Of a DNA stretch of 63,382 nt, positions 8,931 through 17,256 are shown piece after piece. A program made the translations under genes and the position numbers. How positions within the stretch are numbered: the stretch's first letter is position 1; each line of letters starts with the position of its first letter. The stretch covers positions 1-63,382 of the forward strand of contig NZ_JAQGKQ010000098.1 in assembly GCF_028290025.1 (NCBI RefSeq), written 5' to 3'. Below the pieces are notes generated by a model that did no database searches, was not told where the DNA came from, and was given only the letters and a program-made list of their open reading frames with translations. The DNA is from Cypionkella sp. (lineage in GTDB: Bacteria; Pseudomonadota; Alphaproteobacteria; Rhodobacterales; Rhodobacteraceae).

Positions 8931-10243
8931 CCGTTCGCACCCTGTTTAAAGCCGCAATTCTTCTGCTGACGCTTGCCGCTCCACTGCGCGCTGAAATCAA
9001 CATCCAAGCCGTCACCTCTCCGGGTGGCATCAAGGCATGGCTGGTGGAAGATCACGGTATCCCCTTCACCGCGCTGGAGATCCGCTTCAAAGGCGGCACC
9101 TCGCTTGATGCGCCCGAGCAGCGCGGCGCGGTCAATTTGATGACGGCGCTTATTGAGGAAGGTGCGGGCCCGCTTGACAGCCAAGGCTTTGCCGCCGCCC
9201 GCGATGGCCTGGCGGCCAGCTTCCAATTCAGCAGCGATCTTGATGGCGTTTCGGTCTCCAGCCACTTCCTGACCGAGAACCGGGATCAGGCATTGGCACT
9301 GCTGCATTCTGCCTTGACCAAGCCGCGCTTTGACCAAGATGCGGTGGACCGGGTGCGTGAACAGGTTTTGTCGGGCCTGCGCTCGGACGCCAAAGACCCC
9401 GCCACGATTGCCGCCAATTTGGAGCGCGCCCGCAGTTTTGGCACCCATCCCTATGGCTCGGATGGTTCTGGCACCATCGCCAGCGTTACCGCCTTGACCC
9501 GCGACGATATCGAACTCGCATTCCACGACGCAATCGCGCGCGACCGCATCACCGTCGCCGCCGCTGGTGACATCACAGCAACCGAACTGGGCGTCGTGCT
9601 CGACAACTTACTCGCCGATCTGCCCGCCCAAGGTGCGCCGCTTCCTCCCGAGGCGACGCTGCTGACCAAAGGCGGCATCACCGTGCAAGATTTCCCCGGC
9701 CCGCAATCGACGATCATTTTTGCCCAAGGTGGCATGAAGTTTTCTGACCCCGATTACTTTGCGGCGAGCTTGCTGAACGAAATTCTCGGCGGTGGTCGTT
9801 TCAGCGCCCGCCTGATGAACGAGGTGCGCACAAAGCGTGGTCTGACCTACGGTATCGGCACCGGCCTTGCCGCCTACGATCATGCCGAGGTGCTGATCGG
9901 TCAGTTCCAAGCCAGCAATGACAAAGTTGCCGAAGCCATCAAGGTGATCCGCGACGAATGGGCGAAACTGGCGAAAGATGGTGTGACCGAGCAAGAACTC
10001 GCCAACGCCAAAACCTATATGACCGGCGCCTATCCGCTGCGTTTTGATGGCAATGATACGATTGCCTCGATCCTTGTTGGTATGCAGGACTTGGGCCTTT
10101 CGCCCGATTATCCGAAGACCCGCAATGCCAAGGTCGAGGCTGTCACGCTGGAGGATGTCAAACGCGTCGCCGCTCGTTTGATCAAGCCGGATGATCTGCA
10201 TTTCACCGTGGTGGGGCAACCGACAGGGGTTGTGAACGAATAG
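8927..10243 (+). CDS. M16 family protein lacking the zinc-binding motif (partner subunit)
   Basis: A 438-residue exported M16 homologue with a signal peptide (MTVRTLFKAAILLLTLAAPL, cleavage near Leu-Arg-Ala). The region that aligns with HxxEH reads NLMTALIEEG, so the zinc ligands are missing. The C-terminal half keeps the Arg/Tyr substrate-positioning pattern, seen as RFSARLMNEVRTKRGLTYGIG at about residues 287-307. In paired M16 systems one subunit carries the metal and the other carries this Arg/Tyr site. The start ATG overlaps the stop of the catalytic gene, which supports coupled translation in a fixed ratio. Confidence 0.88.
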   Translation: MTVRTLFKAAILLLTLAAPLRAEINIQAVTSPGGIKAWLVEDHGIPFTALEIRFKGGTSLDAPEQRGAVNLMTALIEEGAGPLDSQGFAAARDGLAASFQFSSDLDGVSVSSHFLTENRDQALALLHSALTKPRFDQDAVDRVREQVLSGLRSDAKDPATIAANLERARSFGTHPYGSDGSGTIASVTALTRDDIELAFHDAIARDRITVAAAGDITATELGVVLDNLLADLPAQGAPLPPEATLLTKGGITVQDFPGPQSTIIFAQGGMKFSDPDYFAASLLNEILGGGRFSARLMNEVRTKRGLTYGIGTGLAAYDHAEVLIGQFQASNDKVAEAIKVIRDEWAKLAKDGVTEQELANAKTYMTGAYPLRFDGNDTIASILVGMQDLGLSPDYPKTRNAKVEAVTLEDVKRVAARLIKPDDLHFTVVGQPTGVVNE

Positions 10244-10287
10244 CGAATCTGTGGAGGTTTGCGCCACACAATGCTAGAACTGGGGGC

Positions 10288-12117
10288 ATGACGCTGCATG
10301 CCCCCAATATACGCCCCATCATTCGCGCTTTGGACGAAGCCGCCATCAACCGCATCGCAGCGGGTGAAGTGGTGGAACGTCCAGCCTCTGCCGTCAAAGA
10401 GCTGGTCGAAAACGCTTTAGACGCAGGCGCGAAGCGTATCGCCGTTGAATATTCCGCTGGCGGCAAAGTCCTGATTCGCGTCACCGATGACGGCTGTGGC
10501 ATGACCCCCGAAGACTTGCCCCTCGCCGTCGCGCGCCATGCTACCTCGAAAATCGATGGCTCCGACCTGCTCAATATCCGCTCGTTCGGCTTTCGTGGCG
10601 AGGCGCTTGCCTCCCTCGGCTCCGTCGGTCGCCTCACCCTAACCTCCCGCGCTGACGGCCACGTCGGCGCTTCGTTAACCATCGCAGGCGGACGCTTGGG
10701 CCAAGCCCGCCCCGCTGCCGCATCGCGCGGCACCACTGTTGAGCTCCGCGACCTGTTCTACGCCACCCCCGCCCGTCTGAAATTCCTGCGCACCGACCGC
10801 GCCGAGGCCCAAGCCATTGCCGAAGTCATCAAGCGCCTCGCGATGGCCGAACCGCATGTCGGCTTCACGCTGACCGAGATCACCGAGGAACCCCCTCGCA
10901 CAATCTTCCGCGCAGACCCGCTGACTGGCGATCTGTTCGACGCCCTGCACGGTCGCCTAGCGCATGTCTTGGGCCGTGATTTCATCGACAACGCGCTGAA
11001 AATCGACGTCGAACGCGACGGCCTGCGTCTTACCGGATACGCGGCCCTGCCGACCTATTCGCGCGGCTCGTCGGTGCAGCAATTCGTCTGCGTCAATGGC
11101 CGCCCAGTGCTCGACCGCACGCTTCTGGGCGCTTTGCGGGTCGCTTACTACGATTTCCTCAGTCGAGACCGCCATCCGGCTGCCGTGCTGAACCTGATCT
11201 GCGACCCCGAGCGCGTCGATGTGAACGTCCACCCGGCCAAATCTGAGGTGCGTTTTCGCGAACCCGAAGCCGCCCGCAGCCTGTTCATCACCGGGTTGCG
11301 CACCGCTTTGACCCAAGCCGGCCACCGCGCCAGCAGCACTGTCGCCGATGCGACTTTGGCCGCGATGCGCCCTGAACCCACTATGCAAGCCAGCATCGCC
11401 TATCCCCGCATTTACCAAATGGACCGCCCCAGCAGCGCCGCTTTAGGCCGCGCTTATGCCTATCAAGCGCCAGAGGCTCAGGGCTTTGCCGAAGCACCCT
11501 CTGCCCGCTTCGAGCCTGCAAGAACGGACGACACCAACACCCCGCTAGGTGCCGCCCGCGCGCAGCTGCATGAGAATTACATCATCGCCCAAACCGCAAC
11601 TGGTATGGTGATCGTTGACCAGCACGCAGCACATGAGCGCCTTGTTTATGAACGCCTGAAACGTCAGATGGCGGAAACTGGCATCAAAGCTCAAGCCCTG
11701 TTAATCCCTGAAATCGTTGAACTTTCCGCCAGCGATGCGATCCGCCTGCTCGAGATTGCACAGGATCTGACGGCGCTGGGGTTAACCATCGAACCCTTCG
11801 GCGGCAACGCCATAGCGGTGCGTGAAATCCCGGCCATCCTTGGCAATACCTCTGCCGCCGCCCTGCTGCGCGACGTGCTGGATGAGTTGACAGACCTCGG
11901 CCAAAGCCATTCGCTGCAATCGAAAATGGAAGCGATCCTGTCCCGCATGGCCTGTCATGGCTCGATCCGTTCCGGTCGCCAAATGCGCGCAGAGGAAATG
12001 AACGCCCTGCTGCGTGAGATGGAGGCGACGCCGCATTCCGGTCAGTGCAACCATGGCCGCCCCACTTATGTGGAGTTGAAACTTCACGATATCGAAAGGC
12101 TTTTCGGGCGCAGATGA
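10288..12117 (+). CDS. mutL: DNA mismatch repair protein MutL
   Basis: A 609-residue GHL-type ATPase. N-terminal motifs are IAAGEVVERPASAVKELVEN (motif I), DDGCGM and GFRGEALASLGSV, and the VDVNVHPAKSEVRF signature lies near residue 310. The C-terminal domain contains DQHAAHERLVYE, which fits the metal-binding endonuclease motif DQHA-x2-E-x4-E, plus CHGSIRSGR and QCNHGRPT. This indicates the nicking type of MutL used in bacteria that lack MutH. It is translated as part of a run ending with rmuC, whose start overlaps the mutL stop (ATGA). Domain order and length are normal. Confidence 0.97.
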   Translation: MTLHAPNIRPIIRALDEAAINRIAAGEVVERPASAVKELVENALDAGAKRIAVEYSAGGKVLIRVTDDGCGMTPEDLPLAVARHATSKIDGSDLLNIRSFGFRGEALASLGSVGRLTLTSRADGHVGASLTIAGGRLGQARPAAASRGTTVELRDLFYATPARLKFLRTDRAEAQAIAEVIKRLAMAEPHVGFTLTEITEEPPRTIFRADPLTGDLFDALHGRLAHVLGRDFIDNALKIDVERDGLRLTGYAALPTYSRGSSVQQFVCVNGRPVLDRTLLGALRVAYYDFLSRDRHPAAVLNLICDPERVDVNVHPAKSEVRFREPEAARSLFITGLRTALTQAGHRASSTVADATLAAMRPEPTMQASIAYPRIYQMDRPSSAALGRAYAYQAPEAQGFAEAPSARFEPARTDDTNTPLGAARAQLHENYIIAQTATGMVIVDQHAAHERLVYERLKRQMAETGIKAQALLIPEIVELSASDAIRLLEIAQDLTALGLTIEPFGGNAIAVREIPAILGNTSAAALLRDVLDELTDLGQSHSLQSKMEAILSRMACHGSIRSGRQMRAEEMNALLREMEATPHSGQCNHGRPTYVELKLHDIERLFGRR

Positions 12118-13289
12118 TCACTCTTTTCGGCCAAACCTATGCGTGGAACGCGCCTGAGATTCTGCTGATCGCCGGGGCGGTTCTGCTGCTTGCGGCTCTG
12201 CTCATCCTGATCCTGCGCGCTGCTGGACGTTCGGCGACCATGGCCGCACCGCTGATGCGCGAAATGGGGTGGCTCGGTCAGCGCGTGCAAGCCTTGGGCG
12301 AGGGTCAGGAACGTCTAGCGGGCGGTCTGCACCATGTCTCAGAGAACCAAGCGGTCAGCCAAGCGGCCATGCTGCAACTGATGGAAAAACGCTTGGCGGA
12401 AGTGCAACGTGCGATGGGCGAAAGCCTGCACGGCACCGCCACCCGCACCGCGCATAGTCTTGGCGAGTTGCAGCAGCGCCTGCAAACCATCGACAAAGCG
12501 CAGGCCAATATCGAAAAGCTGTCTGGCAACGTCTTGAACCTGCAAGACATTCTTGCCAACAAACAGGCGCGCGGTGCGTTTGGCGAAATCCAGTTGAACG
12601 ACATTGTGCAAAAGGCATTGCCGTCGGACGCCTACACGATGCAGGCGACCTTGAGTAACGGTAAGCGTGCTGATTGCCTGATCCACCTGCCCAATCCACC
12701 GGGGCCAATCGTCATTGATGCCAAGTTTCCTCTGGAAGCTTACGAGGCTTTGCGCCGCGCCCAAAATCCGCGCGAGACGACCGAAGCGCAGGCTCAACTT
12801 CGCTCGGCCGTGCGTGTTCACATCAAGGCGATCTCCGAGAAATACATCCTTGACGGTGAGACGGCCGACGGCGCGCTGATGTTTTTGCCATCGGAAGCGG
12901 TCTACGCCGAGTTGCACGCGAACTTCCCCGAAGTGGTGCGCGATGGCTTCACCGCCCGTGTCTGGATCGTTTCGCCCACCACCTGCATGGCGACGTTGAA
13001 CACAATGCGCGCCGTGCTGAAAGACGCACGGATGCGCGAGCAGGCGGGCGCGATCCGCACGACCCTGCGGCAGTTGCACCGCGATGTTGAGATTGTGGTG
13101 GAGCGGGCTGAGAAACTCTCCACCCATTTCAACCAAGCCCGCGCCGACCTCGACGGCATCTCAACCGCAGCCGAGCGTGCTGGCAAACGTGCCGCGCGTT
13201 TGGATAATTTCGACTTCGAGGAGTTGGAGCGCAACGAGCCAACTCCAATCCTCGCGGCACCGACATCTCCATCGCGATTAGCTGAATGA
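12114..13289 (+). CDS. rmuC: DNA recombination protein RmuC family
   Basis: A 391-residue protein. The start at 12114 overlaps the mutL stop and gives a single N-terminal membrane anchor at about residues 13-37 (EILLIAGAVLLLAALLILIL), followed by a coiled-coil stretch up to about residue 140. The RmuC domain follows with LQDILANKQARGAFGEIQL, PIVIDAKFPLEAYEAL and the later SPTTCMATLNTMRAVLKDAR. RmuC proteins resemble restriction-like nucleases and limit inversion at short repeats in E. coli. The gene lies between mutL and a HutD-family gene, with overlapping stops and starts on both sides, so it is surely within one transcription unit. Confidence 0.93.
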   Translation: MITLFGQTYAWNAPEILLIAGAVLLLAALLILILRAAGRSATMAAPLMREMGWLGQRVQALGEGQERLAGGLHHVSENQAVSQAAMLQLMEKRLAEVQRAMGESLHGTATRTAHSLGELQQRLQTIDKAQANIEKLSGNVLNLQDILANKQARGAFGEIQLNDIVQKALPSDAYTMQATLSNGKRADCLIHLPNPPGPIVIDAKFPLEAYEALRRAQNPRETTEAQAQLRSAVRVHIKAISEKYILDGETADGALMFLPSEAVYAELHANFPEVVRDGFTARVWIVSPTTCMATLNTMRAVLKDARMREQAGAIRTTLRQLHRDVEIVVERAEKLSTHFNQARADLDGISTAAERAGKRAARLDNFDFEELERNEPTPILAAPTSPSRLAE

Positions 13290-13804
13290 TCCGTCATCTG
13301 ACGCCCGCCGACTACAAAACCATGCCTTGGGCCAATGGCAAAGGCGTCACTGTGGAAATGCTGAAGCTTGAAGAAAACGGCCAACTGCTGTGGCGACTGT
13401 CCCGCGCTTCGGTGGTTGAGAATGGCGATTTCTCGTTGTTTCCGGGCATCGAGCGCAATCTGACCGTCATCACTGGCCCCGGCTTTGATTTGGTCGGCGA
13501 TGGCCTGCACCTGCCCGCCAAACCCTTGATCCCGGTGGCTTTCGCGGGCGACACACCGATCCGCGCCGAAGCCGTCACCACGCCCAGCGATGATTTCAAC
13601 GTAATGAGCGCCCGCAAACTGCCCCGCCCGGATGTGGCTGTGATTACGGGAACGGCTCAGTTGCCGGGGCGAGATACGGTTGCGATTTTTGCTCTGCAAA
13701 CCGGAGAAATCAACGGAACCGTTGTCGGTCGTTACGACCTTGTACTTACCGATGAACCCGTATCGCTTGTCGGCCAAATGATCGCCGTAAGACTTTTTCG
13801 CTAA
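13286..13804 (+). CDS. HutD/Ves family cupin-like protein
   Basis: A 172-residue protein of the HutD family. It starts with IRHLTPADYKTMPWANGKGV, the typical family opening, followed by WRLSRASVVENGDFSLFPGI and LDLVGDG-like segments of a bicupin fold. HutD proteins are often found with histidine-utilisation genes and Ves is a cold-related homologue in E. coli; the biochemical role is unknown. Here no hut genes are near: the start overlaps the rmuC stop by an ATGA. It converges with chrR after a 24-base gap. Confidence 0.85.
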   Translation: MIRHLTPADYKTMPWANGKGVTVEMLKLEENGQLLWRLSRASVVENGDFSLFPGIERNLTVITGPGFDLVGDGLHLPAKPLIPVAFAGDTPIRAEAVTTPSDDFNVMSARKLPRPDVAVITGTAQLPGRDTVAIFALQTGEINGTVVGRYDLVLTDEPVSLVGQMIAVRLFR

Positions 13805-13828
13805 GGTTGGCGCCAGCGGCTTCGCTCG

Positions 13829-14464
13829 TTAAATCCTAAACAACGGCTGCAACAGCCGAGGAATGAACGCGTTAAAGCGCAGCGGCGCGTCCGTAGCCGC
13901 CAGACAAATACATGCCTCGCCTGCCTCTGCAACCGGAGTATGTTGCAACTCCTCTGTCGCAATCTCTAAATCACCCGGCCCGAAACGGTCTACGGCATCG
14001 CGAAATGCACCCTGCAGCACCAGCGTCAACTCGGTGCCGCGGTGGCCGTGATCGGGCACCGCTTGCCCCGCCGGGATATACAAAAGCCGCGCCATCGCAC
14101 CCTTGCTGGTCGGCAGAATCGCCTGCCGTACCCCCATCCCCAGATTGCGCCACTTCACCGCTGCCAGACCACCACCGAGATAACCCCGCAACGCCGCTGG
14201 AAAATCTTCCTGCGGCGACGGCGGCGCAATAATTTCCGGCGCACCCAACCGCGCCATTACCGCATCCAACGCTCCGTCAGTCATCGCAACCGCGGCATCA
14301 CCGTCCAGAACCGCACCACCAACGGCCTCAAACGTTGCCAACTGTGCCCGGCAATCGTCGCACATAGAGACATGCGTGGCGACGACCAGCCCAAACGCCT
14401 CGGGCAAATTCCCCGCCGCGTAGGCGATCAACAGCGCATCAGACAGATGATGACGGATACTCAT
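13829..14464 (-). CDS. chrR: ChrR-type zinc anti-sigma factor
   Basis: A 211-residue anti-sigma factor with two zinc domains. The N-terminal ZAS domain has His at residues 5-6 and the HVSMCDDC motif (His-x3-Cys-x2-Cys) near residue 31. The C-terminal cupin has PDHGHRGTELTLVLQGAF and LQHTPV, supplying the His-His-Glu-His ligand set described for ChrR of Rhodobacter sphaeroides. In that system ChrR holds RpoE inactive until singlet oxygen triggers its breakdown. The gene lies nine bases after the rpoE stop and is preceded by AAGGCACTGA, so it is co-transcribed with rpoE. All recognised metal ligands appear to be present. Confidence 0.93.
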   Translation of the reverse strand: MSIRHHLSDALLIAYAAGNLPEAFGLVVATHVSMCDDCRAQLATFEAVGGAVLDGDAAVAMTDGALDAVMARLGAPEIIAPPSPQEDFPAALRGYLGGGLAAVKWRNLGMGVRQAILPTSKGAMARLLYIPAGQAVPDHGHRGTELTLVLQGAFRDAVDRFGPGDLEIATEELQHTPVAEAGEACICLAATDAPLRFNAFIPRLLQPLFRI

Positions 14465-14473
14465 TTCAGTGCC

Positions 14474-15040
14474 TTACTTCATGTTCTGACGCAAACGGTC
14501 CAGCGCAAGCCGGATCCGAGATTTGATCGTGCCCAAAGGCAACCCGGTCTCGGCCGCGATTTCGGAATGCGACAACTCGCCATAAAACGCCCGTTGGATC
14601 AGGGTGCGCTGCTTTTCCGGCAATGCGCTTAACGCTGCCACCAGCCGCGCGGTTTCCTGCCCGGCCTCGTAAATATCGGCCTGATCTGGCTGGCTATCCG
14701 GCCCCCAATCCAACGCATCGGGCTCTGGCCTGCGCGCCTTGCGGGCCAGATCAATGCGCCGATTGCGCGCGATGGTGAACACCCATGTCGCCACGCTTGC
14801 CCGAGCAGGATCATACAACGCCGCCTTATTCCATAGCGTCGCCATAACATCTTGCGCGCAGTCTTCCGCCATTGCCGCGTCAGTGCCGGACTTCATCAAG
14901 AAACCCTTCACCCGGGGCGCGAAATGCTGAAACAACGCCGCGAAAGCCGCCCGATCCTGGCTATCGCGCACCGCCACCATCAGAGCGGCCCAATCGGTTT
15001 CGCACGACGCCTCGACCACTCGCAACTTCCCTGTGCCCAT
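14474..15040 (-). CDS. rpoE: ECF RNA polymerase sigma factor RpoE (singlet-oxygen type)
   Basis: A sigma-70 family ECF factor of about 188 residues. Region 2 contains AEDCAQDVMATLWNKAALYD and WVFTIARNRRIDLARK; region 4 contains LPEKQRTLIQRAFYGELSHS and GLPLGTIKSRIRLALDRL. The frame is open up to 15175, but I prefer the ATG at 15040 because the predicted SigmaE promoter at 15120-15149 would start transcription near 15113, so farther upstream starts would not be transcribed from it. A GTG ten codons or fewer further in is also possible. The pairing with chrR, and the divergent flavoprotein/DUF1365/SDR operon, match the R. sphaeroides singlet-oxygen response locus. Confidence 0.93.
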   Translation of the reverse strand: MGTGKLRVVEASCETDWAALMVAVRDSQDRAAFAALFQHFAPRVKGFLMKSGTDAAMAEDCAQDVMATLWNKAALYDPARASVATWVFTIARNRRIDLARKARRPEPDALDWGPDSQPDQADIYEAGQETARLVAALSALPEKQRTLIQRAFYGELSHSEIAAETGLPLGTIKSRIRLALDRLRQNMK

Positions 15041-15119
15041 GTCCGGCCACACCACCCGAACGGGCGGTAGCTTCGCGCCATAAATGGCCGTGCAGGGGGC
15101 GAGGTCAAGCAACATGAAA

Positions 15120-15149
15120 CTTTTACGCGCACCACCCGTAACTGGATCA
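15120..15149 (-). promoter_or_regulatory. Predicted SigmaE promoter for rpoE-chrR
   Basis: On the minus strand a TGATCC -35 element (15149-15144) is followed by an 18-base spacer and TAAAA (15125-15121). The R. sphaeroides RpoE consensus is TGATCC, about 18 bases, TAAGA, so the -35 is perfect and the -10 matches four of five. This implies autoregulation of rpoE-chrR. A leader of about 73 bases would separate the start site from the ATG at 15040. Confidence 0.7.
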
Positions 15150-15159
15150 CAACAAAAGA

Positions 15160-15188
15160 TGATCCATCCCGCCATCCGCCGCGTATCA
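15160..15188 (+). promoter_or_regulatory. Predicted SigmaE promoter for the divergent flavoprotein operon
   Basis: On the plus strand TGATCC lies at 15160-15165, and 18 bases later TATCA (15184-15188) could serve as the -10 element, matching TAAGA in three of five bases. The -35 is perfect but the -10 is weak. It is back-to-back with the rpoE promoter, with ten bases between the two -35 elements, and would give a leader of about 20 bases before the ATG at 15215. Confidence 0.5.
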
Positions 15189-15214
15189 CACTAAACGTTA
15201 CCCAAGGACGCTCC

Positions 15215-16501
15215 ATGCCTTTTGAGAATTACGACCAGATGCCACGCCGGATTGCAGTGGTCGGCGGTGGCATCTCAGGCATGGCGGCGGCGCATCTCCT
15301 CGCACCTCACAATGCGGTAGTGCTGTTCGAATCTCAACCGCAACTGGGGGGCCATGCCCGCACAGTGCACGCAGGCAAGCGCGGCGATCAGCCGGTCGAT
15401 ACTGGATTTATCGTCTTCAACAAGGTCAACTACCCCCACCTCCTCAAATTGTTCGAGTCCTTGGACGTGCCAATCGCCCCCAGCAATATGAGCTTTGGCG
15501 CTTCGATCAGGGGCGGTCGCCTGCAATACGCTCTGCGCGACCTCGACAGCTTGTTTGCGCAGCGTCGCAACCTGCTCAGCCCGGCGTTTTTGCGGATGTG
15601 CCGCGATATCACGCATTTCAACAAACACGCGGCCACGCTCGCGCAAGATCCTCAAATGACCATTGCCGAGCTGTTGTTGACCCTGCGCACCGGCCCGTAT
15701 TTCCGAGATTACTACATCTTGCCGCTGTCAGGCGCGATCTGGTCAACGCCACCGCAAGACATCCTCGATTTTCCGGCACAGGCGCTGATTTCGTTCTTCC
15801 AGAACCACGCGTTGATGCAAATATCCAGTCAACACCAGTGGTTTACTGTGCGCGGAGGTTCGATCCAATACGTCAGCCGCCTTTCTGCCGACCTGCGACG
15901 TCATGGCGTTGAACTGCGACTGTCTACCCCGATTGCGGGTATTCAACGCTTACCCGATGGCGTGATGGTGCGTGCGGCGGGCGGCGAGTGGGAGTTGTTT
16001 GACGATTTAATCCTCGCCACGCATTCGGATGACTCCTTGCGTTTGCTGTCTGATCCCACCCACGCTGAAACCGCCGCCCTGTCAGCGATCCGCTATCAGC
16101 CCAACCATGCCACGCTTCACGCGGATGCCAGCTTGATGCCAAGTTTGCGCAAGTGCTGGTCGAGTTGGGTCTACACCGAGCCTGCCGCAGAGCGTTCCGA
16201 TAAAATTGACCTGACCTACTGGATGAACTCGCTGCAACCGATCCCGCACGACGACCCGATGTTCGTGACGCTGAATGCCAATCAGCCTATCCGCCAAGAG
16301 CTGATTTATGACCAAGTTACCTTTCGGCATCCGGTTTATGATGGCGCGGCTTTGCGGGCTCAAAAGCAGATCAGAGCGATCAATGGCGATAACAACACGT
16401 GGTTCTGTGGCGCATGGATGCGCAACGGTTTTCACGAGGATGGCTTCGCCAGTGCCGTCGATGTGGTTGATGCGATGCGAGCGGCGGTCGAAGACAGATG
16501 A
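15215..16501 (+). CDS. ufaD: FAD-dependent amine-oxidase-family protein, RSP1091-like (furan fatty acid desaturase family)
   Basis: A 428-residue flavoprotein. The dinucleotide-binding loop RIAVVGGGISGMAAAHLLA is at residues 12-30, followed by ESQPQLGGHARTV and DTGFIVFNKVNYPHL, typical of the NAD(P)-binding Rossmann amine-oxidase family often found with cyclopropane fatty acid synthases. In R. sphaeroides the gene divergent from rpoE is RSP1091, reported to act in furan fatty acid synthesis and to be needed with RSP1090 for normal ChrR turnover. Position, partner genes and family all match, so I use that name, but the activity is inferred. The ATG is preceded by AAGGACG and overlaps the next gene at its 3' end by four bases. 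Confidence 0.7.
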   Translation: MPFENYDQMPRRIAVVGGGISGMAAAHLLAPHNAVVLFESQPQLGGHARTVHAGKRGDQPVDTGFIVFNKVNYPHLLKLFESLDVPIAPSNMSFGASIRGGRLQYALRDLDSLFAQRRNLLSPAFLRMCRDITHFNKHAATLAQDPQMTIAELLLTLRTGPYFRDYYILPLSGAIWSTPPQDILDFPAQALISFFQNHALMQISSQHQWFTVRGGSIQYVSRLSADLRRHGVELRLSTPIAGIQRLPDGVMVRAAGGEWELFDDLILATHSDDSLRLLSDPTHAETAALSAIRYQPNHATLHADASLMPSLRKCWSSWVYTEPAAERSDKIDLTYWMNSLQPIPHDDPMFVTLNANQPIRQELIYDQVTFRHPVYDGAALRAQKQIRAINGDNNTWFCGAWMRNGFHEDGFASAVDVVDAMRAAVEDR

Positions 16502-17247
16502 GTGCGGTCGAGCATGTTGCGGGCAGCACGTTTCACGGACGACGCGGTGCGGTGGCGAATCGCTTCAACTACCGCGTCGATTATGTGCTGTTGAACCCTG
16601 AAGATTCGCATGGGCCGTGGCTGTTTTCGCGTAATCGGCGCAATCTGACCTCGGTTTTTGACAGCGACCACGGCGGGGTACCGAAAGAGGGGCGCGGGGT
16701 TGCGTGGGTGCGCGAAGTTTTGGCCGCGCACAACCTGCCGCAAGCCAGCGAAATCTTGTTCCTGGCGCAACCGCGTGTGCTGGGCCATGTGTTCAACCCG
16801 GTGTCATTCTGGTTATGCAGCGACGCCAAGGGCCTGAGGGTGGTGATTGCAGAGGTTTCAAACACTTTTGGCGATCGGCATAGCTATCTCTGCCACCGCG
16901 ATGATCTGGTGCCGTTGACCCGCGATGATACCGTAACGGCGCAGAAAATCTTTCATGTCTCGCCGTTTCAACCGGTTGAAGGCAGCTACCGCTTCCGCTT
17001 TGACATCACAGCCAGCAAGATCGGCATCTGGATCGACTATAGCACCGGCGACGGCGGCCTGATCGCCACGCTGACCGGCCCGCGCGCGCCGCTGACCAAT
17101 GCGGCGATCCTGCGGGCCTGCCTGCGTCGCCCGTTCGGCTCGCGTCGGGTGCTGGCGTTGATCCATTGGCAGGCGATAAAACTGTGGTGGAAAGGTGCGC
17201 GGTTCCGTCCTCGCCCCGAGCCTCCGCGCGACGAAATCTCACGTTAG
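16498..17247 (+). CDS. DUF1365 domain-containing protein, RSP1090-like
   Basis: A 249-residue DUF1365 protein that begins AVEHVAGSTFHGRRGAVANR, with FNYRVDYVLLNPED and RVLGHVFNPVSFWLC, the usual family core. The conserved NTFGDRHSYLC and the C-terminal ALIHWQAIKLWWKGARF are also present. The family almost always accompanies the amine-oxidase-like flavoprotein and sometimes a CFA-type methyltransferase. Its chemistry is not known; a role in modified fatty acids is inferred from neighbours and from the R. sphaeroides SigmaE regulon. Its ATG overlaps the stop of the flavoprotein gene. Confidence 0.88.
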   Translation: MSAVEHVAGSTFHGRRGAVANRFNYRVDYVLLNPEDSHGPWLFSRNRRNLTSVFDSDHGGVPKEGRGVAWVREVLAAHNLPQASEILFLAQPRVLGHVFNPVSFWLCSDAKGLRVVIAEVSNTFGDRHSYLCHRDDLVPLTRDDTVTAQKIFHVSPFQPVEGSYRFRFDITASKIGIWIDYSTGDGGLIATLTGPRAPLTNAAILRACLRRPFGSRRVLALIHWQAIKLWWKGARFRPRPEPPRDEISR

Positions 17248-17256
17248 GGCAGGGCG

